Source: Nocardioides deserti
Lineage (GTDB): Bacteria > Actinomycetota > Actinomycetes > Propionibacteriales > Nocardioidaceae
Direction: 5' to 3'
Assembly (NCBI RefSeq): GCF_014266025.1
Contig: NZ_JACMYC010000007.1
Location: forward strand, 62,001 to 126,000
DNA: 64,000 nt
In this document: piece after piece, positions 1-9,160 of the stretch
How positions within the stretch are numbered: the first letter of the stretch is position 1
Layout: each line of letters starts with the position of its first letter
Position numbers and translations under genes: made by a program
Notes under the pieces: model-generated
The model's input: the letters and a program-made list of their open reading frames with translations, nothing else
What the model was told of the DNA's origin: nothing
Databases searched by the model: none

Positions 1-2
1 AG

Positions 3-551
3 TCGACCGGCCGGTGGAAGCGCTCGATCGTCGTGGTGCTCGCCGACCACTCGATGGACTGGTCGCGACCGGACCGCGTGGTCTCGCTGACCGCGCCGCT
101 CGCCGACGACCCGTTCCTCGCGGGGAAGGTCGCCGTCGCGCAGAACGGGGGCGCCGACCTCCTCTACTGGACCGGACCTGCGAAGCAGCGCGAGCGCGGC
201 GTCGAGCGGATGCTGGCCGTCGCGCGGGCGACTCCCGGCGTCCTGTCCGCCCACGACCGGGCGCGCTCCCCGCGGCTGCGGCTCGGGCCGAACGCCGGCG
301 ACGTCGTGGCGTACTGCCGCGCCGGGTGGCGGTTCAGCGACCCGAACGTCGTCGCGAATCCCATCCCCGGCAACCACGGCCACCCCGCCACCCGCGCGAT
401 CCCGTTCTTCATCGGCGGCGGCCACCCGGCCGCGGCGAAGGCGGTCTCGTCGACCCTCGCCACGACCGTCGACGTCGCGCCGACGATCGCCGCGTTCTTC
501 GGGCTCCGTGGTGCGCCGCGGGGCGGGTGGGACGGCCGCTCGCGGATCTGA
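3..551 (+). CDS. Alkaline phosphatase / nucleotide pyrophosphatase family protein, C-terminal part (5' end outside window)
   Basis: The frame is open from base 3, and the residues before the first possible start codon (STGRWKRSIVVVLADHSMDW) continue a beta-strand into an Asp-His motif, so the gene begins before the window. ADHSMDW matches the metal-binding DHG/S-M motif of the alkaline phosphatase / phosphodiesterase superfamily, and GNHGHPATRAIPFFIGGGHP supplies the late metal-binding His region. Members hydrolyse phosphate mono- or diesters using two metal ions and are often secreted; the substrate cannot be read here. The gene converges on dinG, with a palindromic repeat between them. The family call is fairly safe, the reaction is not. 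Confidence 0.7.
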   Translation, partial: STGRWKRSIVVVLADHSMDWSRPDRVVSLTAPLADDPFLAGKVAVAQNGGADLLYWTGPAKQRERGVERMLAVARATPGVLSAHDRARSPRLRLGPNAGDVVAYCRAGWRFSDPNVVANPIPGNHGHPATRAIPFFIGGGHPAAAKAVSSTLATTVDVAPTIAAFFGLRGAPRGGWDGRSRI

Positions 552-579
552 GCTCCGCCGCTGGCCGCGGGCAGGGGGC

Positions 580-663
580 GTCGACGATCGTTCAATTGCG
601 CGGAAATGTCCCTGCGCAAGCGCTTGCACACCGCAACTTCCCAGCAATTGCGCGATTGTCGAC
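580..663. repeat. Intergenic palindromic repeat, family B copy 1
   Basis: An 84-base imperfect inverted repeat sits between two convergent gene ends. The left end (GTCGACGATCGTTCAATTGC) and the reverse complement of the right end (GTCGACAATCGCGCAATTGC) match at most positions. Bases 580-610 recur in opposite orientation at 41777-41807 with 30 of 31 bases identical. The central part contains a second small dyad, GCGCAAGCGC. It may act as a bidirectional terminator or be a non-autonomous repeat. Confidence 0.75.
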
Positions 664-712
664 CGCGCCCGAGCGACCCGCGCGGACCACCGGCGGGCGG
701 AGACCGCGCGGA

Positions 713-2734
713 TCAGGCCTTGGCGGAGGCGGAGAGCCGGGCGAGCGCCTTGCGGACGATGCCGGGGTCGGTGGTGGTCCACATCGGCGGGAGGCTGGCC
801 TTGAGGAAGCCGCCGTACCGCGCCGTGGCCAGCCGCGGGTCGAGCACGGCGACGACGCCGCGGTCGGTGGTGGTCCGGATCAGCCGGCCCGCGCCCTGGG
901 CCATCAGCAGCGCGGCGTGGGTGGCGGCGACCTGCATGAACCCGTTGCCGCCGGCCTGGTCGGCGGCCTTCTGCCGCGCCGACATCAGCGGGTCGTCGGG
1001 CCGCGGGAACGGGATGCGGTCGATCAGCACCAGCTGGCAGGTGTCACCGGGGACGTCGAGCCCCTGCCACAGCGACAGCGTCCCGAAGAGCACCGTGTGC
1101 GGGTCCTCGACGAACTGCTTGGCCAGCTCCGGCAGCTGCGCGTCGCCCTGGGCGAGCGTGGTCAGGTGCGGGAGGCGTTCTCGGACCGCCTCGGCCGCGG
1201 TCTCGGCGGCGCGGCGCGAGGAGAACAGCCCGAGCGCCCGCCCGTCGGCGGCGTCGATGAGCTCGACGATCTCGTCGAGCTGGGCGGCCACGAGGCCGTC
1301 GCGGCCCGGCGGGGGCAGGTGGCGGGCGACGTACAGGATCCCCTGCTGGCCGTAGTCGAACGGCGACCCGACGTCGATCCCCCGCCACGGCAGCACGGTG
1401 TCGGTGCGCTGCGCGTCGGCGCTCTCGTCGACGACGCGCTCGGACGGCTTGAGCCCGACGCTGGTCGCCACCGACCCGAAGTCGCCGCCGAGCATCAGCG
1501 TCGCCGAGGTGAACACGACGCTCTTCTCGCGCAGCAGCTTGTCGCGCATCGGGCCCCACACCTGCAGCGGCGCGACGCACAGTCGCGGCGGCATCCGGTC
1601 GCTGCCCTCGGTCATCCACAGCACGTCGGAGTCGAGGTCGGCGGCCATCCGCTCGGCGGTCGCGAAGACGTCCTGCACCGACCCCTTGGCCTGGGTCAGC
1701 CCGGCGTCGGCGGACTTGTCGCTCTTGTCGTCGCCCTTGGGGTACGCCGACAGGCAGGCGCGCGCCGCGTCGCGGACCAGCACGAGGGCGTCGCCGAGCT
1801 CCTGGGGGATCCGCTCGAAGCGGCCCGGCCGGGCGTCGGTCATCGCCGAGCGCAGCGCCTCCGCGGCGTCGGCCAGGTCGTCGGCCTGCGAGCCCTCGAC
1901 GTGGCGCTGGCTGCGCCGGGCGGCCCGCTCGACCTCGGCCGCCCACAGCTCGTCGGTCGCGGCCTGGGTGACCCGCGCGGTGAGCTCGTGGGCCTCGTCG
2001 ATGACGACCGCGTCGTACTCCGGGATCATCGGCACGCCCTCGATTGCGTCGATGGCGAGCAGGCTGTGGTTGGTGATGACCAGGTGCGAGCGCTGCGCCT
2101 TCTCCTTGGCCAGCTCCGCGAAGCACTCCTGCCCGAAGGGGCACTTGCTCGCCCCAAGGCACTCCCGGTGGCTGACCGAGACCTGGCGCCACTCGCGGTC
2201 GGTGTGCCGCGGGGCGTTGTCGCGCTCGCCGCTGCCGCTCTCCTCGGCCTGCTCCTCGGCCCAGGCGCGCAGCTCGAGCACCTTCTGGCCCATCGAGCCC
2301 TCGGGCATCTGCACCAGCGCGCCCTGGTCGTCGGGCACGCCCTCGCGGACGCGGTGGAGGCAGGCGTAGTTCGAGCGCCCCTTGAGCACGGCGTACGACG
2401 TGTCGACGTCGCGGGCGGACTCGTCCTTCGCGACCGCCTCGACGAGCCGCGGGAGGTCCCGCTCGACCAGCTGGTGCTGGAGCGCGAGCGTGGCCGTGGC
2501 GACCACCACCCGGTCGGGGTGGAGCAGCGCGGGCACCAGGTAGGCCAGCGACTTGCCGGTGCCGGTGCCGGCCTGGACGAGCAGGTGCTCCTCGTCGGCG
2601 AGCGCCCGCGAGACCGCCTCGGCCATCCGCACCTGACCGGCCCGCTCGGCACCTCCGAGCGCCTTCACCGCGCCGGCCAGCACCTCGCTCACGCGGGTCG
2701 TCGGCGCGGTCGGCGAGGCGGAGGTCGGTGGCAC
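713..2734 (-). CDS. dinG: DinG-family ATP-dependent DNA helicase (XPD-like)
   Basis: A 673-residue superfamily 2 helicase. Walker A is AGTGTGKS (about residues 55-62). Four cysteines at about 125, 192, 198 and 204 (YACLHR, ECLGASKCPFGQECF) fit the Fe-S cluster ligands of XPD/DinG enzymes. The DEAH box is at about 246-249, and a GAGRLIR motif lies near the C-terminus. DinG proteins unwind 5'-tailed DNA, D-loops and R-loops in repair. In many actinobacteria the gene lies near hflX and lexA, and hflX is downstream here. The start is the ATG at 2734; GTG and ATG codons a little further in are possible alternatives. Confidence 0.9.
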   Translation of the reverse strand: MPPTSASPTAPTTRVSEVLAGAVKALGGAERAGQVRMAEAVSRALADEEHLLVQAGTGTGKSLAYLVPALLHPDRVVVATATLALQHQLVERDLPRLVEAVAKDESARDVDTSYAVLKGRSNYACLHRVREGVPDDQGALVQMPEGSMGQKVLELRAWAEEQAEESGSGERDNAPRHTDREWRQVSVSHRECLGASKCPFGQECFAELAKEKAQRSHLVITNHSLLAIDAIEGVPMIPEYDAVVIDEAHELTARVTQAATDELWAAEVERAARRSQRHVEGSQADDLADAAEALRSAMTDARPGRFERIPQELGDALVLVRDAARACLSAYPKGDDKSDKSADAGLTQAKGSVQDVFATAERMAADLDSDVLWMTEGSDRMPPRLCVAPLQVWGPMRDKLLREKSVVFTSATLMLGGDFGSVATSVGLKPSERVVDESADAQRTDTVLPWRGIDVGSPFDYGQQGILYVARHLPPPGRDGLVAAQLDEIVELIDAADGRALGLFSSRRAAETAAEAVRERLPHLTTLAQGDAQLPELAKQFVEDPHTVLFGTLSLWQGLDVPGDTCQLVLIDRIPFPRPDDPLMSARQKAADQAGGNGFMQVAATHAALLMAQGAGRLIRTTTDRGVVAVLDPRLATARYGGFLKASLPPMWTTTDPGIVRKALARLSASAKA

Positions 2735-2831
2735 CCGAGCACCCTAACCGCGCCCGCCGACACCTCCGGCCGCCGTGCGGCGCGGCTGTGGACGAGGAGA
2801 CGAGCACCACGCCAGGGGCGGTCCGACGACC

Positions 2832-4028
2832 TCAGGCGCCCGCCGCGGCGAGCCGCTCGCCCGCGCGGTCGATGTGCTCGGGCGAGAGCACGTGGCCGAT
2901 GGCGAGGGCGGCGGCACCGATGACGCCGGCCCGCTCCCCGGCGCGGGAGGTGGTCACCGCGAGGTGCTGCGTGGCCAGCGGCAGCGAGCGCTGGTAGACG
3001 ACCTCGCGGATCCCCGCCAGGAGGCTCTCCCCGGCGTCGGCGAGCGAGCCGCCGATGACGATCGCGGAGGGGTTGATCATGTTGACCAGCGTCGCGAGCA
3101 CCTCCCCGATGTCGCGCCCCGCCTGGCGCACCGCCTGGACGGCACGCGGGTCACCGCTGCGGACCAGCGTCACGACGTCCGCGGAGCCGGCCGCCTCGAC
3201 GCCGGCCTCGCGGAGGGCTCGAGCGACGGCCGAACCGGCCGCCACCGCCTCGAGGCACCCCTGGTTGCCGCACCGGCACAGCACGTCCGCGGCCCGCGCG
3301 ACCGCGACGTGGCCGAGGTCGCCGGCGGTCCCCTGGGCGCCGCGCTGGAGCTGGCCCCCGGAGATCAGGCCCGCGCCGATGCCGGTGCTGACCTTGATGA
3401 ACACCAGGTCGTCGACGTCGGGCAGGTGCGCGTGCTGCTCGCCGAGCGCCATGATGTTGACGTCGTTGTCGACGAGCACCGGCACGTCGAACGCGCGCTG
3501 CACGTGGCCGGGCACGTCGTACCCGTCCCACCCCGGCATGATCGGCGGGTTGATCGCCCGGCCGCTCGAGTGCTCGACGGGCCCGGGCAGCCCCATGCCG
3601 ATCGCGGCCAGCTCCCGGACCTCGCGGCGCTGGTCGGCGAGCAGGTCGGCGACCACGTGCTCGACCCAGCCGAGCACGTGGTCGGGGCCGAGCGCGACGT
3701 CGAGGTCGGCCCGGCGCTCCACGAGGATCGTGCCGCTGAGGTCCGACAGCGCCGCGGTGGCGTGGCTCGCGCCGATGTCGACCCCGGCCACGACCCAGGC
3801 CATCGGGTTGAGCGCCAGCAGCGAGGGCGGGCGGCCGCCGGTCGAGACGCCGCCGCCGTACGGCGCCACGAGCCCCAGCCGCATGAGCGTGTCGATCCGC
3901 GACGCGATGGTCGAGCGGGCGAGCCCGGAGAGGTCGGCGAGCTGCGCGCGGGTGCGGGGCCGACCGTCCCGAAGGAGCTCGAAGACGTCGCTGGTCCGCA
4001 CGGCCGCAGTGTTCCACGCACCCTTCAT
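2832..4028 (-). CDS. ROK-family transcriptional regulator
   Basis: A 398-residue protein with an N-terminal winged helix-turn-helix (about residues 10-70; RAQLADLSGLARSTIASRID) followed by a ROK sugar-kinase-like fold. The zinc motif GH-x-CRCGNQGCLE is present, as is the VDNDVN catalytic-type Asp loop. ROK regulators (NagC, XylR, Mlc) repress sugar operons and are relieved by sugar or sugar phosphate. It is transcribed divergently from the sugar ABC transporter operon that begins 66 bases away, which makes it the likely local repressor. The ATG at 4028 starts the usual N-terminus; an upstream in-frame GTG is possible. Confidence 0.88.
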   Translation of the reverse strand: MKGAWNTAAVRTSDVFELLRDGRPRTRAQLADLSGLARSTIASRIDTLMRLGLVAPYGGGVSTGGRPPSLLALNPMAWVVAGVDIGASHATAALSDLSGTILVERRADLDVALGPDHVLGWVEHVVADLLADQRREVRELAAIGMGLPGPVEHSSGRAINPPIMPGWDGYDVPGHVQRAFDVPVLVDNDVNIMALGEQHAHLPDVDDLVFIKVSTGIGAGLISGGQLQRGAQGTAGDLGHVAVARAADVLCRCGNQGCLEAVAAGSAVARALREAGVEAAGSADVVTLVRSGDPRAVQAVRQAGRDIGEVLATLVNMINPSAIVIGGSLADAGESLLAGIREVVYQRSLPLATQHLAVTTSRAGERAGVIGAAALAIGHVLSPEHIDRAGERLAAAGA

Positions 4029-4094
4029 GACGTCCAGCAGTCGACTTTTGACGGACTCTCGACATAAGTGGGTGACGCGTGCCACAGTGCGTCC
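4029..4094. promoter_or_regulatory. Divergent promoter region between the ROK regulator and the sugar ABC operon
   Basis: The 66-base spacer holds a TTGACG hexamer (4048-4053) and a GTCGA...TCGAC half-site pair separated by about 14 bases (4040-4065), which could be a ROK operator. No convincing Shine-Dalgarno sequence precedes either start. The placement is suggestive only; there is no direct proof of binding. Confidence 0.35.
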
Positions 4095-5675
4095 GTGACC
4101 ACCACGTCGCACACCTCGACCGACGGGACCCCCGGGACCCCCGGCGCCCCGGCCGCGTCCGCCGGCGCCGTCGTGCTGCGCGCGTCGGGGCTGACGAAGT
4201 CCTTCGCGGGCCACACCGTGCTCGCCGACGTCGACCTCGAGCTCCGCGAGGGCCAGGTCCTCGGCCTCGTCGGCGAGAACGGCGCGGGCAAGTCGACGCT
4301 GATGAAGATCCTCGCCGGCGTGCACTCCCCCGACGCCGGGACCGTCGAGATCGGCGGCGAGACGGTGACCTTCAGCCACCCCGTGCAGGCCCAGCAGGCC
4401 GGCCTCTCGACGGTCTTCCAGGAGTTCAACCTCCTGCCCGAGCGCACGGTCGCCGAGAACGTCTACCTCGGCCGGGAGCCCCGCCGCCGCGGCCTCGTCG
4501 ACGTCGAGCGGATGCACCGCGACACCGACGAGCTGCTCGCCGGGCTCGGCGTGACCGGGCTCCGGGCCGGGCAGCGGGTCCGCACCCTCTCGGTCGCCGA
4601 GCAGCAGCTCGTCGAGATCGCCAAGGCCGTCAGCTACGACGCCCGCGTCATCCAGATGGACGAGCCCACCGCCGCCCTCGCCGAGCACGAGGTCGAGCTG
4701 CTCTACTCCGTCATCGCCCGGCTCACCGCCCGCGGCGTCGCGATCGTCTACGTCTCCCACCGGCTCAAGGAGATCTTCGACCTCTGCGACACCATCACCG
4801 TCCTCAAGGACGGCCGCCAGGTCACGACGCAACCGGCGACCGACCTCGACGACGCCGAGCTCGTCCGCCTCATGGTGGGCCGCTCGATCTCCTCCTTCTT
4901 CCCCGACCCGCTGCCCGGCACCGAGGTCGGCGAGCCGCTGCTGGAGCTGCGCGGCGCCGGCAACGGGTACGTCGACGGGGTCGACCTGACCCTGCGGGCG
5001 GGCGAGGTCGTCGGCATCGCCGGCCTCCAGGGCTCGGGCCGCACCGAGCTGCTCGAAGCGGTCTTCGGCGTCCGGCCGCTGACCCGCGGCACCATGCGCA
5101 TCGGCGGGCGCGACGGGGGGCGCGACGTACGTCCCCGCTCCCCGCGCGCGGCGATCCGGGCCGGCCTCGCCATGATCACCGAGGACCGCAAGGCCACGGG
5201 CCTGGCGCTCAACCAGACGATCCTCGACAACGCGCTCGGCGTCGTCCGCGCCGTCTTCCCCCGCCGCACGGGCGCCGCCCGGCGCGAGCTGCCCGGCCTG
5301 CTGTCCTCGCTCGAGGTCTCGGCCCGGGCGATGGACCAGGAGGTCCAGTACCTGTCCGGCGGCAACCAGCAGAAGGTCGTGCTGGCCCGCTGGCTGACCA
5401 CCGAGCCCCGCGTCGTGCTGATGGACGAGCCCACCCGCGGCATCGACGTCGGCGCGAAGCACTCCATCTACGAGCTGATGCGCGCGCTCGCGGCCCGGGG
5501 CGTCGCCGTCCTCATGGTCTCCAGCGAGCTGCCGGAGGTGATCGGCATGTCCGACCGCATCGTCGTCATGCGTGACGGCCGGGTGGCCGGCGAGCTGCCT
5601 GCCGGTTCGACCGAGGAGCAGGTGCTCCAGGTCGCGACCGGCGTCACCGGCGTCACTGGGGAGGCGGGCGCATGA
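4095..5675 (+). CDS. Sugar ABC transporter ATP-binding protein (RbsA/MglA type, two ABC domains)
   Basis: A 526-residue protein with tandem ATPase domains. Domain 1 has Walker A GENGAGKST, signature LSVAEQQ and Walker B VIQMDEPTAAL; domain 2 has the LSGGNQQK signature and VVLMDEPTRGIDVGAK. The second Walker A is degenerate (LQGSGRTE), as is usual in RbsA, MglA and XylG. It should energise the two downstream permeases from the cytoplasm. The GTG at 4095 gives a start just before the low-complexity VTTTSHTSTDGTPGTPG leader; a GTG at 4068 is an in-frame alternative. Its stop overlaps the first permease by four bases, so the operon is translationally coupled. Confidence 0.9.
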   Translation: MTTTSHTSTDGTPGTPGAPAASAGAVVLRASGLTKSFAGHTVLADVDLELREGQVLGLVGENGAGKSTLMKILAGVHSPDAGTVEIGGETVTFSHPVQAQQAGLSTVFQEFNLLPERTVAENVYLGREPRRRGLVDVERMHRDTDELLAGLGVTGLRAGQRVRTLSVAEQQLVEIAKAVSYDARVIQMDEPTAALAEHEVELLYSVIARLTARGVAIVYVSHRLKEIFDLCDTITVLKDGRQVTTQPATDLDDAELVRLMVGRSISSFFPDPLPGTEVGEPLLELRGAGNGYVDGVDLTLRAGEVVGIAGLQGSGRTELLEAVFGVRPLTRGTMRIGGRDGGRDVRPRSPRAAIRAGLAMITEDRKATGLALNQTILDNALGVVRAVFPRRTGAARRELPGLLSSLEVSARAMDQEVQYLSGGNQQKVVLARWLTTEPRVVLMDEPTRGIDVGAKHSIYELMRALAARGVAVLMVSSELPEVIGMSDRIVVMRDGRVAGELPAGSTEEQVLQVATGVTGVTGEAGA

Positions 5676-6694
5676 GCACGCTCCTCCGGCGCGGGACGCC
5701 GCTGACCTCCACCGGCATCGTGCTGGTGCTGCTGGTCCTCAGCCTGGTCGTCGGCTTCGTGCTCACCGCGGTCGAGGGCCGCAACTTCCTCAGCTCCGGC
5801 AACATCTCCGCGCTGCTGACCGGCATCAGCATCCTGGGCTTCATCGCGATCGGGCAGACGCTGGTGATCCTGGTCGGCAGCCTCGACCTGTCGGTGCCGT
5901 ACGTCGTCAGCCTGGTCAGCGTGCTGGCCGCCGGCACCATGGCCGGCGAGGACGGCAACGTGCTCCCCGCGGTCCTGCTCGCCCTCGCGGTCGCCGCGGC
6001 GATCGGGCTGGTCAACGGGGCGATCGTGGCCTACCTCGGCGTGCACGGGTTCATCGCGACGCTCGGCACCGGCCTGGTCATCAGCGGCTACCTCGCCACC
6101 AACTACCAGGGCAGCCACGGCTCCGCGCCGCGCTCCTTCCGCCTGGTCGGCGCCACGCAGGTCGGCCCGGTGCCGGTCTCCACGCTGATCCTGCTGGGCT
6201 GCGCGGTGCTCGTCGTGCTCATGCTCCGGCGCACCCGCACCGGTCACCACCTGTACGCCGTCGGCGGCAACCGCGAGGTCGCCCGCCTGTCCGGCATCCG
6301 CACGTCGGTGCCGGTCCTGGTCGCCCACACCCTCTCCTCGGTGCTGGCCGCGCTCGCCGGCCTGCTCCTGCTGGCCCGGCTCAGCGTCGGCAGCCCCACG
6401 ATCGGCAGCCAGGGCGACTACGACCTGATGTCGATCGCGGCCGTCGTGCTCGGCGGCACGGTGCTCGCCGGCGGCAAGGGCAACGTCGTCGGCACCCTCG
6501 CCGGCGTCGCGATCTTCTCGGTCCTCGACAACGTCATGGGCGTGATGGGCGTGAGCGCCTTCCTCCAGGACGTCGTCCGCGGGCTCGTCATCGTCGTCGC
6601 GGTCGCGGTCTACGCCCGCCGCGAGATCGACCGCCGCCCCGCCCGGTTCGAACGGCCCACCGGCCTCGACGCCGCCCTCCAGGAGGCGAAGTGA
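5672..6694 (+). CDS. Sugar ABC transporter permease 1 (RbsC/BPD_transp_2 family)
   Basis: A 340-residue integral membrane protein with about eight to ten hydrophobic segments. It carries the family's conserved blocks: IGQTLVILVGSLDLSVPYVV near residue 70, GHHLYAVGGNREVARLSGI near 190-210, and the C-terminal GGTVLAGGKGNVVGTLAG. These match the RbsC/XylH permease family. The ATG overlaps the ATPase stop (ATGA) and the 3' end overlaps the next permease (GTGA), so the genes are co-translated. Two different permeases imply a heterodimeric channel. Confidence 0.9.
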   Translation: MSTLLRRGTPLTSTGIVLVLLVLSLVVGFVLTAVEGRNFLSSGNISALLTGISILGFIAIGQTLVILVGSLDLSVPYVVSLVSVLAAGTMAGEDGNVLPAVLLALAVAAAIGLVNGAIVAYLGVHGFIATLGTGLVISGYLATNYQGSHGSAPRSFRLVGATQVGPVPVSTLILLGCAVLVVLMLRRTRTGHHLYAVGGNREVARLSGIRTSVPVLVAHTLSSVLAALAGLLLLARLSVGSPTIGSQGDYDLMSIAAVVLGGTVLAGGKGNVVGTLAGVAIFSVLDNVMGVMGVSAFLQDVVRGLVIVVAVAVYARREIDRRPARFERPTGLDAALQEAK

Positions 6695-7797
6695 CCACCT
6701 CGACCCAGCTCCTCGACCGGGCCGGTCGCGCCCCGCTGGCCGACCACCACCGCAGCCTGGGCGGGCGGGCCGCAGCGGCGCTCGCCACCCCCGGCGGCGC
6801 GGTCTACGTCCTGGTCCTGCTCCTGCTGGTGGCCACCATCGCGGCGAACCCGAACTTCGGCGACCCCGGCGTGGTCATCCGCTTCCTCGGTCGCACCGCG
6901 CCGATCGCGATCGCGGCGATCGGGCAGTACTACGTGATCGTCTCCGGCGAGTTCGACCTCTCCATGGGCGCGGTCGTCGCCGCGCAGGTGGTGATGGCCG
7001 GCAACCTGATCGGGCAGGACGACAGCCGGATCCTGCCGGTCATGGTGCTGATGCTCGCCGTCGGCGTGCTCATCGGCGTGCTGAACGGCCTGGGCACCAC
7101 CTTGCTGGGCGTCCCCAGCTTCATCGTGACGCTGGGGATGATGCTGGCGCTCGGCGGCCTGGTCGACCACCTCACCGGCGGCGCGGCCACCGGCAACCCC
7201 GCTGACACGTTCCGCGAGATCGGCCGCGGCGGCATCCAGGACGTGCCGGTCGTCGACGTCATCCCCTACCCGCTGCTGATCCTGCTCGTGCTCGGCGCGC
7301 TCGCCTCGTGGTCGATGCGCCGCCCCTTCGGCCGCAGCCTCGTCGCCGCCGGCGACAACGCCGACGCCGCCCGCGTCTCGGGCAGCTCGCTGTGGTGGCT
7401 GAAGACCCGCGCGTTCATCATCTCCTCGCTGTCGGCGACCGTCGCCGGGATCCTGCTCGTCGGGTACGCCGGCGTGCACCCCTCGGTCGGCCAGGGCTAC
7501 GAGTTCACCGCCATCACCGCGGTCGTCCTCGGCGGCGTGCTCCTCGGCGGTGGCCGCGGCTGGGTGCTCTCGGCCGCCGCCGGAGCCGTCGCGCTGGAGC
7601 TGCTGTTCGTCCTGCTGACGGCCCTCGGGGTGGAGTCCACGTGGCGCGCCACCGTGCAGGGCCTGATCATCATCGCCGCCGTCGCGGTGGCCGGCCGCGC
7701 CTGGCAGCGCGGCCGCCGCCCCCGACGTACCTCTCCCTCGTCTCGGCACCTCACCCACCACCAGCCCACCCCGGGCACAACCACAGGAGACAACTGA
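6691..7797 (+). CDS. Sugar ABC transporter permease 2 (RbsC/BPD_transp_2 family)
   Basis: A 368-residue permease starting at a GTG (6691) preceded by AGGAGG. The conserved blocks IGQYYVIVSGEFDLSMGAVV, GRSLVAAGDNADAARVSGSS and GGVLLGGGRGWVLS place it in the same family as its neighbour, from which it has clearly diverged. The C-terminal tail after the last helix is basic and then His/Pro/Thr-rich. Its stop shares one base with the start of the binding-protein gene. Confidence 0.9.
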   Translation: MTTSTQLLDRAGRAPLADHHRSLGGRAAAALATPGGAVYVLVLLLLVATIAANPNFGDPGVVIRFLGRTAPIAIAAIGQYYVIVSGEFDLSMGAVVAAQVVMAGNLIGQDDSRILPVMVLMLAVGVLIGVLNGLGTTLLGVPSFIVTLGMMLALGGLVDHLTGGAATGNPADTFREIGRGGIQDVPVVDVIPYPLLILLVLGALASWSMRRPFGRSLVAAGDNADAARVSGSSLWWLKTRAFIISSLSATVAGILLVGYAGVHPSVGQGYEFTAITAVVLGGVLLGGGRGWVLSAAAGAVALELLFVLLTALGVESTWRATVQGLIIIAAVAVAGRAWQRGRRPRRTSPSSRHLTHHQPTPGTTTGDN

Positions 7798-9035
7798 TGC
7801 GCACACCGTTGCGAAGCAGGTCGCTCAGGGGCGCCGTGGCGTCCGTCGCTGCCCTGGCCGTCCTGGCCGCGTGCAGCACCGACGAGTCCATCGACGATCC
7901 CGCCCCGCAGGCGGGCGAGGAGTCGGCCTCGGAGACCGAGGAGTCCGGCGGCGGGGAGGAGTGGTTCGTCCAGGCCGACTTCGACGAGCAGGACGAGCAG
8001 CGGTCGGCGACGTTCGAGGGCGACCCCGAGCAGCCGTGGCTGCAGTACATCGACGGCGAGATGACCGACACCGCCGACTACACGTCGAACAAGGCGCAGA
8101 AGGTCTGCTTCGCGAACGCCTCGATCTCCAACCCCTGGCGCCAGACCGGCTGGATCACGATGAACCAGCAGCTGAAGGTGCTCCAGGACGAGGGCGTCAT
8201 CTCCGAGATGGAGACCCGCGACGCCCAGGACGACGACAACACCCAGATCGCTGACATCGACTACTTCATCAGCGAGGGGAACTGCGACGTCTTCGTCATC
8301 TCCCCGAACTCCACGGCCGCGATGACCCCCGCCGTCGAGCGCGCCTGCGAGACCGGCAAGCCGGTCATCGTCTTCGACCGCGGCGTCGAGACCGACTGCT
8401 ACACGACGTTCATCCACCCCATCGGCGGCTACGCCTGGGGCATCGACACCGCCAACTTCCTCGTCGAGAACCTCGAGGAGGGCGACAAGGTCGTCGCGCT
8501 GCGGATCCTGCCGGGCGTCGACGTGCTCGAGACCCGCTGGGGCGCGGCCAAGAAGATCTTCGAGGAGAACGGCATCGAGGCGGTCGACTACTTCACCGGC
8601 GCCGACCCCACCAAGATCAAGGGCATCATCACCGACGAGCTCACCAAGGGCGACGTCGCAGGCGTGTGGATGGACGCCGGTGACGGCGCCGTCGCCGCCA
8701 TCGAGGCCTTCGAGGACCAGGGCGTCGACTACCCGGTCATGACCGGCGAGGACGAGATGAGCTTCCTGCGCAAGTGGGAGGAGACGGGGCTGACCGGGCT
8801 CGCGCCGGTCTACTCCAACTTCCAGTGGCGCACCCCGCTGCTGGCGGTTCAGAAGATCGTCGCCGGCGAGGAGGTCCCGAAGGAGTGGGTGCTCCCGCAG
8901 ACCCCGATCACCGAGGACGAGCGCGCCGACTTCCTCGAGGCCAACGAGGGCATGCCCGACGGCCACTACGCGAAGTTCGGTGGCGAGGACCTGCCCGGCT
9001 ACCCGCAGGTCTGGCAGGAGCGCCAGATCCCGTGA
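7797..9035 (+). CDS. Sugar ABC transporter substrate-binding lipoprotein (periplasmic-binding type 1)
   Basis: A 412-residue protein with a lipoprotein signal: basic start MRTPLRSRSLR, hydrophobic core, and lipobox LAVLAAC with the lipidated Cys near residue 24. A Ser/Glu/Gly-rich linker follows, then a type 1 periplasmic-binding fold (CFANASISNPWRQTGWITMN, FVISPNSTAAMTPAVERACETGKPVIVFDRG). It would capture the sugar outside the cell for the two permeases. It is longer than RbsB. The ligand cannot be assigned from sequence; the flanking isomerases and dehydrogenase point to a sugar, polyol or oxidised glycoside. Confidence 0.88.
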   Translation: MRTPLRSRSLRGAVASVAALAVLAACSTDESIDDPAPQAGEESASETEESGGGEEWFVQADFDEQDEQRSATFEGDPEQPWLQYIDGEMTDTADYTSNKAQKVCFANASISNPWRQTGWITMNQQLKVLQDEGVISEMETRDAQDDDNTQIADIDYFISEGNCDVFVISPNSTAAMTPAVERACETGKPVIVFDRGVETDCYTTFIHPIGGYAWGIDTANFLVENLEEGDKVVALRILPGVDVLETRWGAAKKIFEENGIEAVDYFTGADPTKIKGIITDELTKGDVAGVWMDAGDGAVAAIEAFEDQGVDYPVMTGEDEMSFLRKWEETGLTGLAPVYSNFQWRTPLLAVQKIVAGEEVPKEWVLPQTPITEDERADFLEANEGMPDGHYAKFGGEDLPGYPQVWQERQIP

Positions 9036-9058
9036 CCCCGCGCCCCTGACCCCGGCCC

Positions 9059-9088
9059 GGCCGGGGGTGGACGGACCCACCCCCGGCC
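9059..9088 (+). terminator. GC-rich hairpin between transport and catabolic genes (attenuator or partial terminator)
   Basis: A perfect 12-base-pair stem (GGCCGGGGGTGG with CCACCCCCGGCC) and a five-base loop lie 24 bases after the binding-protein stop. No T-run follows. It could stabilise the upstream mRNA or lower expression of the downstream enzymes. Confidence 0.55.
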
Positions 9089-9160
9089 GACACCCCGGTC
9101 CCCTCTCGACGAACGACCCCGCCCCGCCTCCCCGACTCCTTTCGACCGGAAGGTGTGCCC

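Noticed and set aside
14-2923. Very long plus-strand open frame of about 970 residues across the dinG region
   Set aside because: It is Arg/Gly/Ala-rich without domains and antisense to dinG, whose motifs are all intact; a high-GC artefact.
4029-5462. N-terminal extension of the ROK frame by about 480 residues
   Set aside because: The extension is antisense to the ABC ATPase gene and shows no domain; the ROK protein begins properly at 4028.
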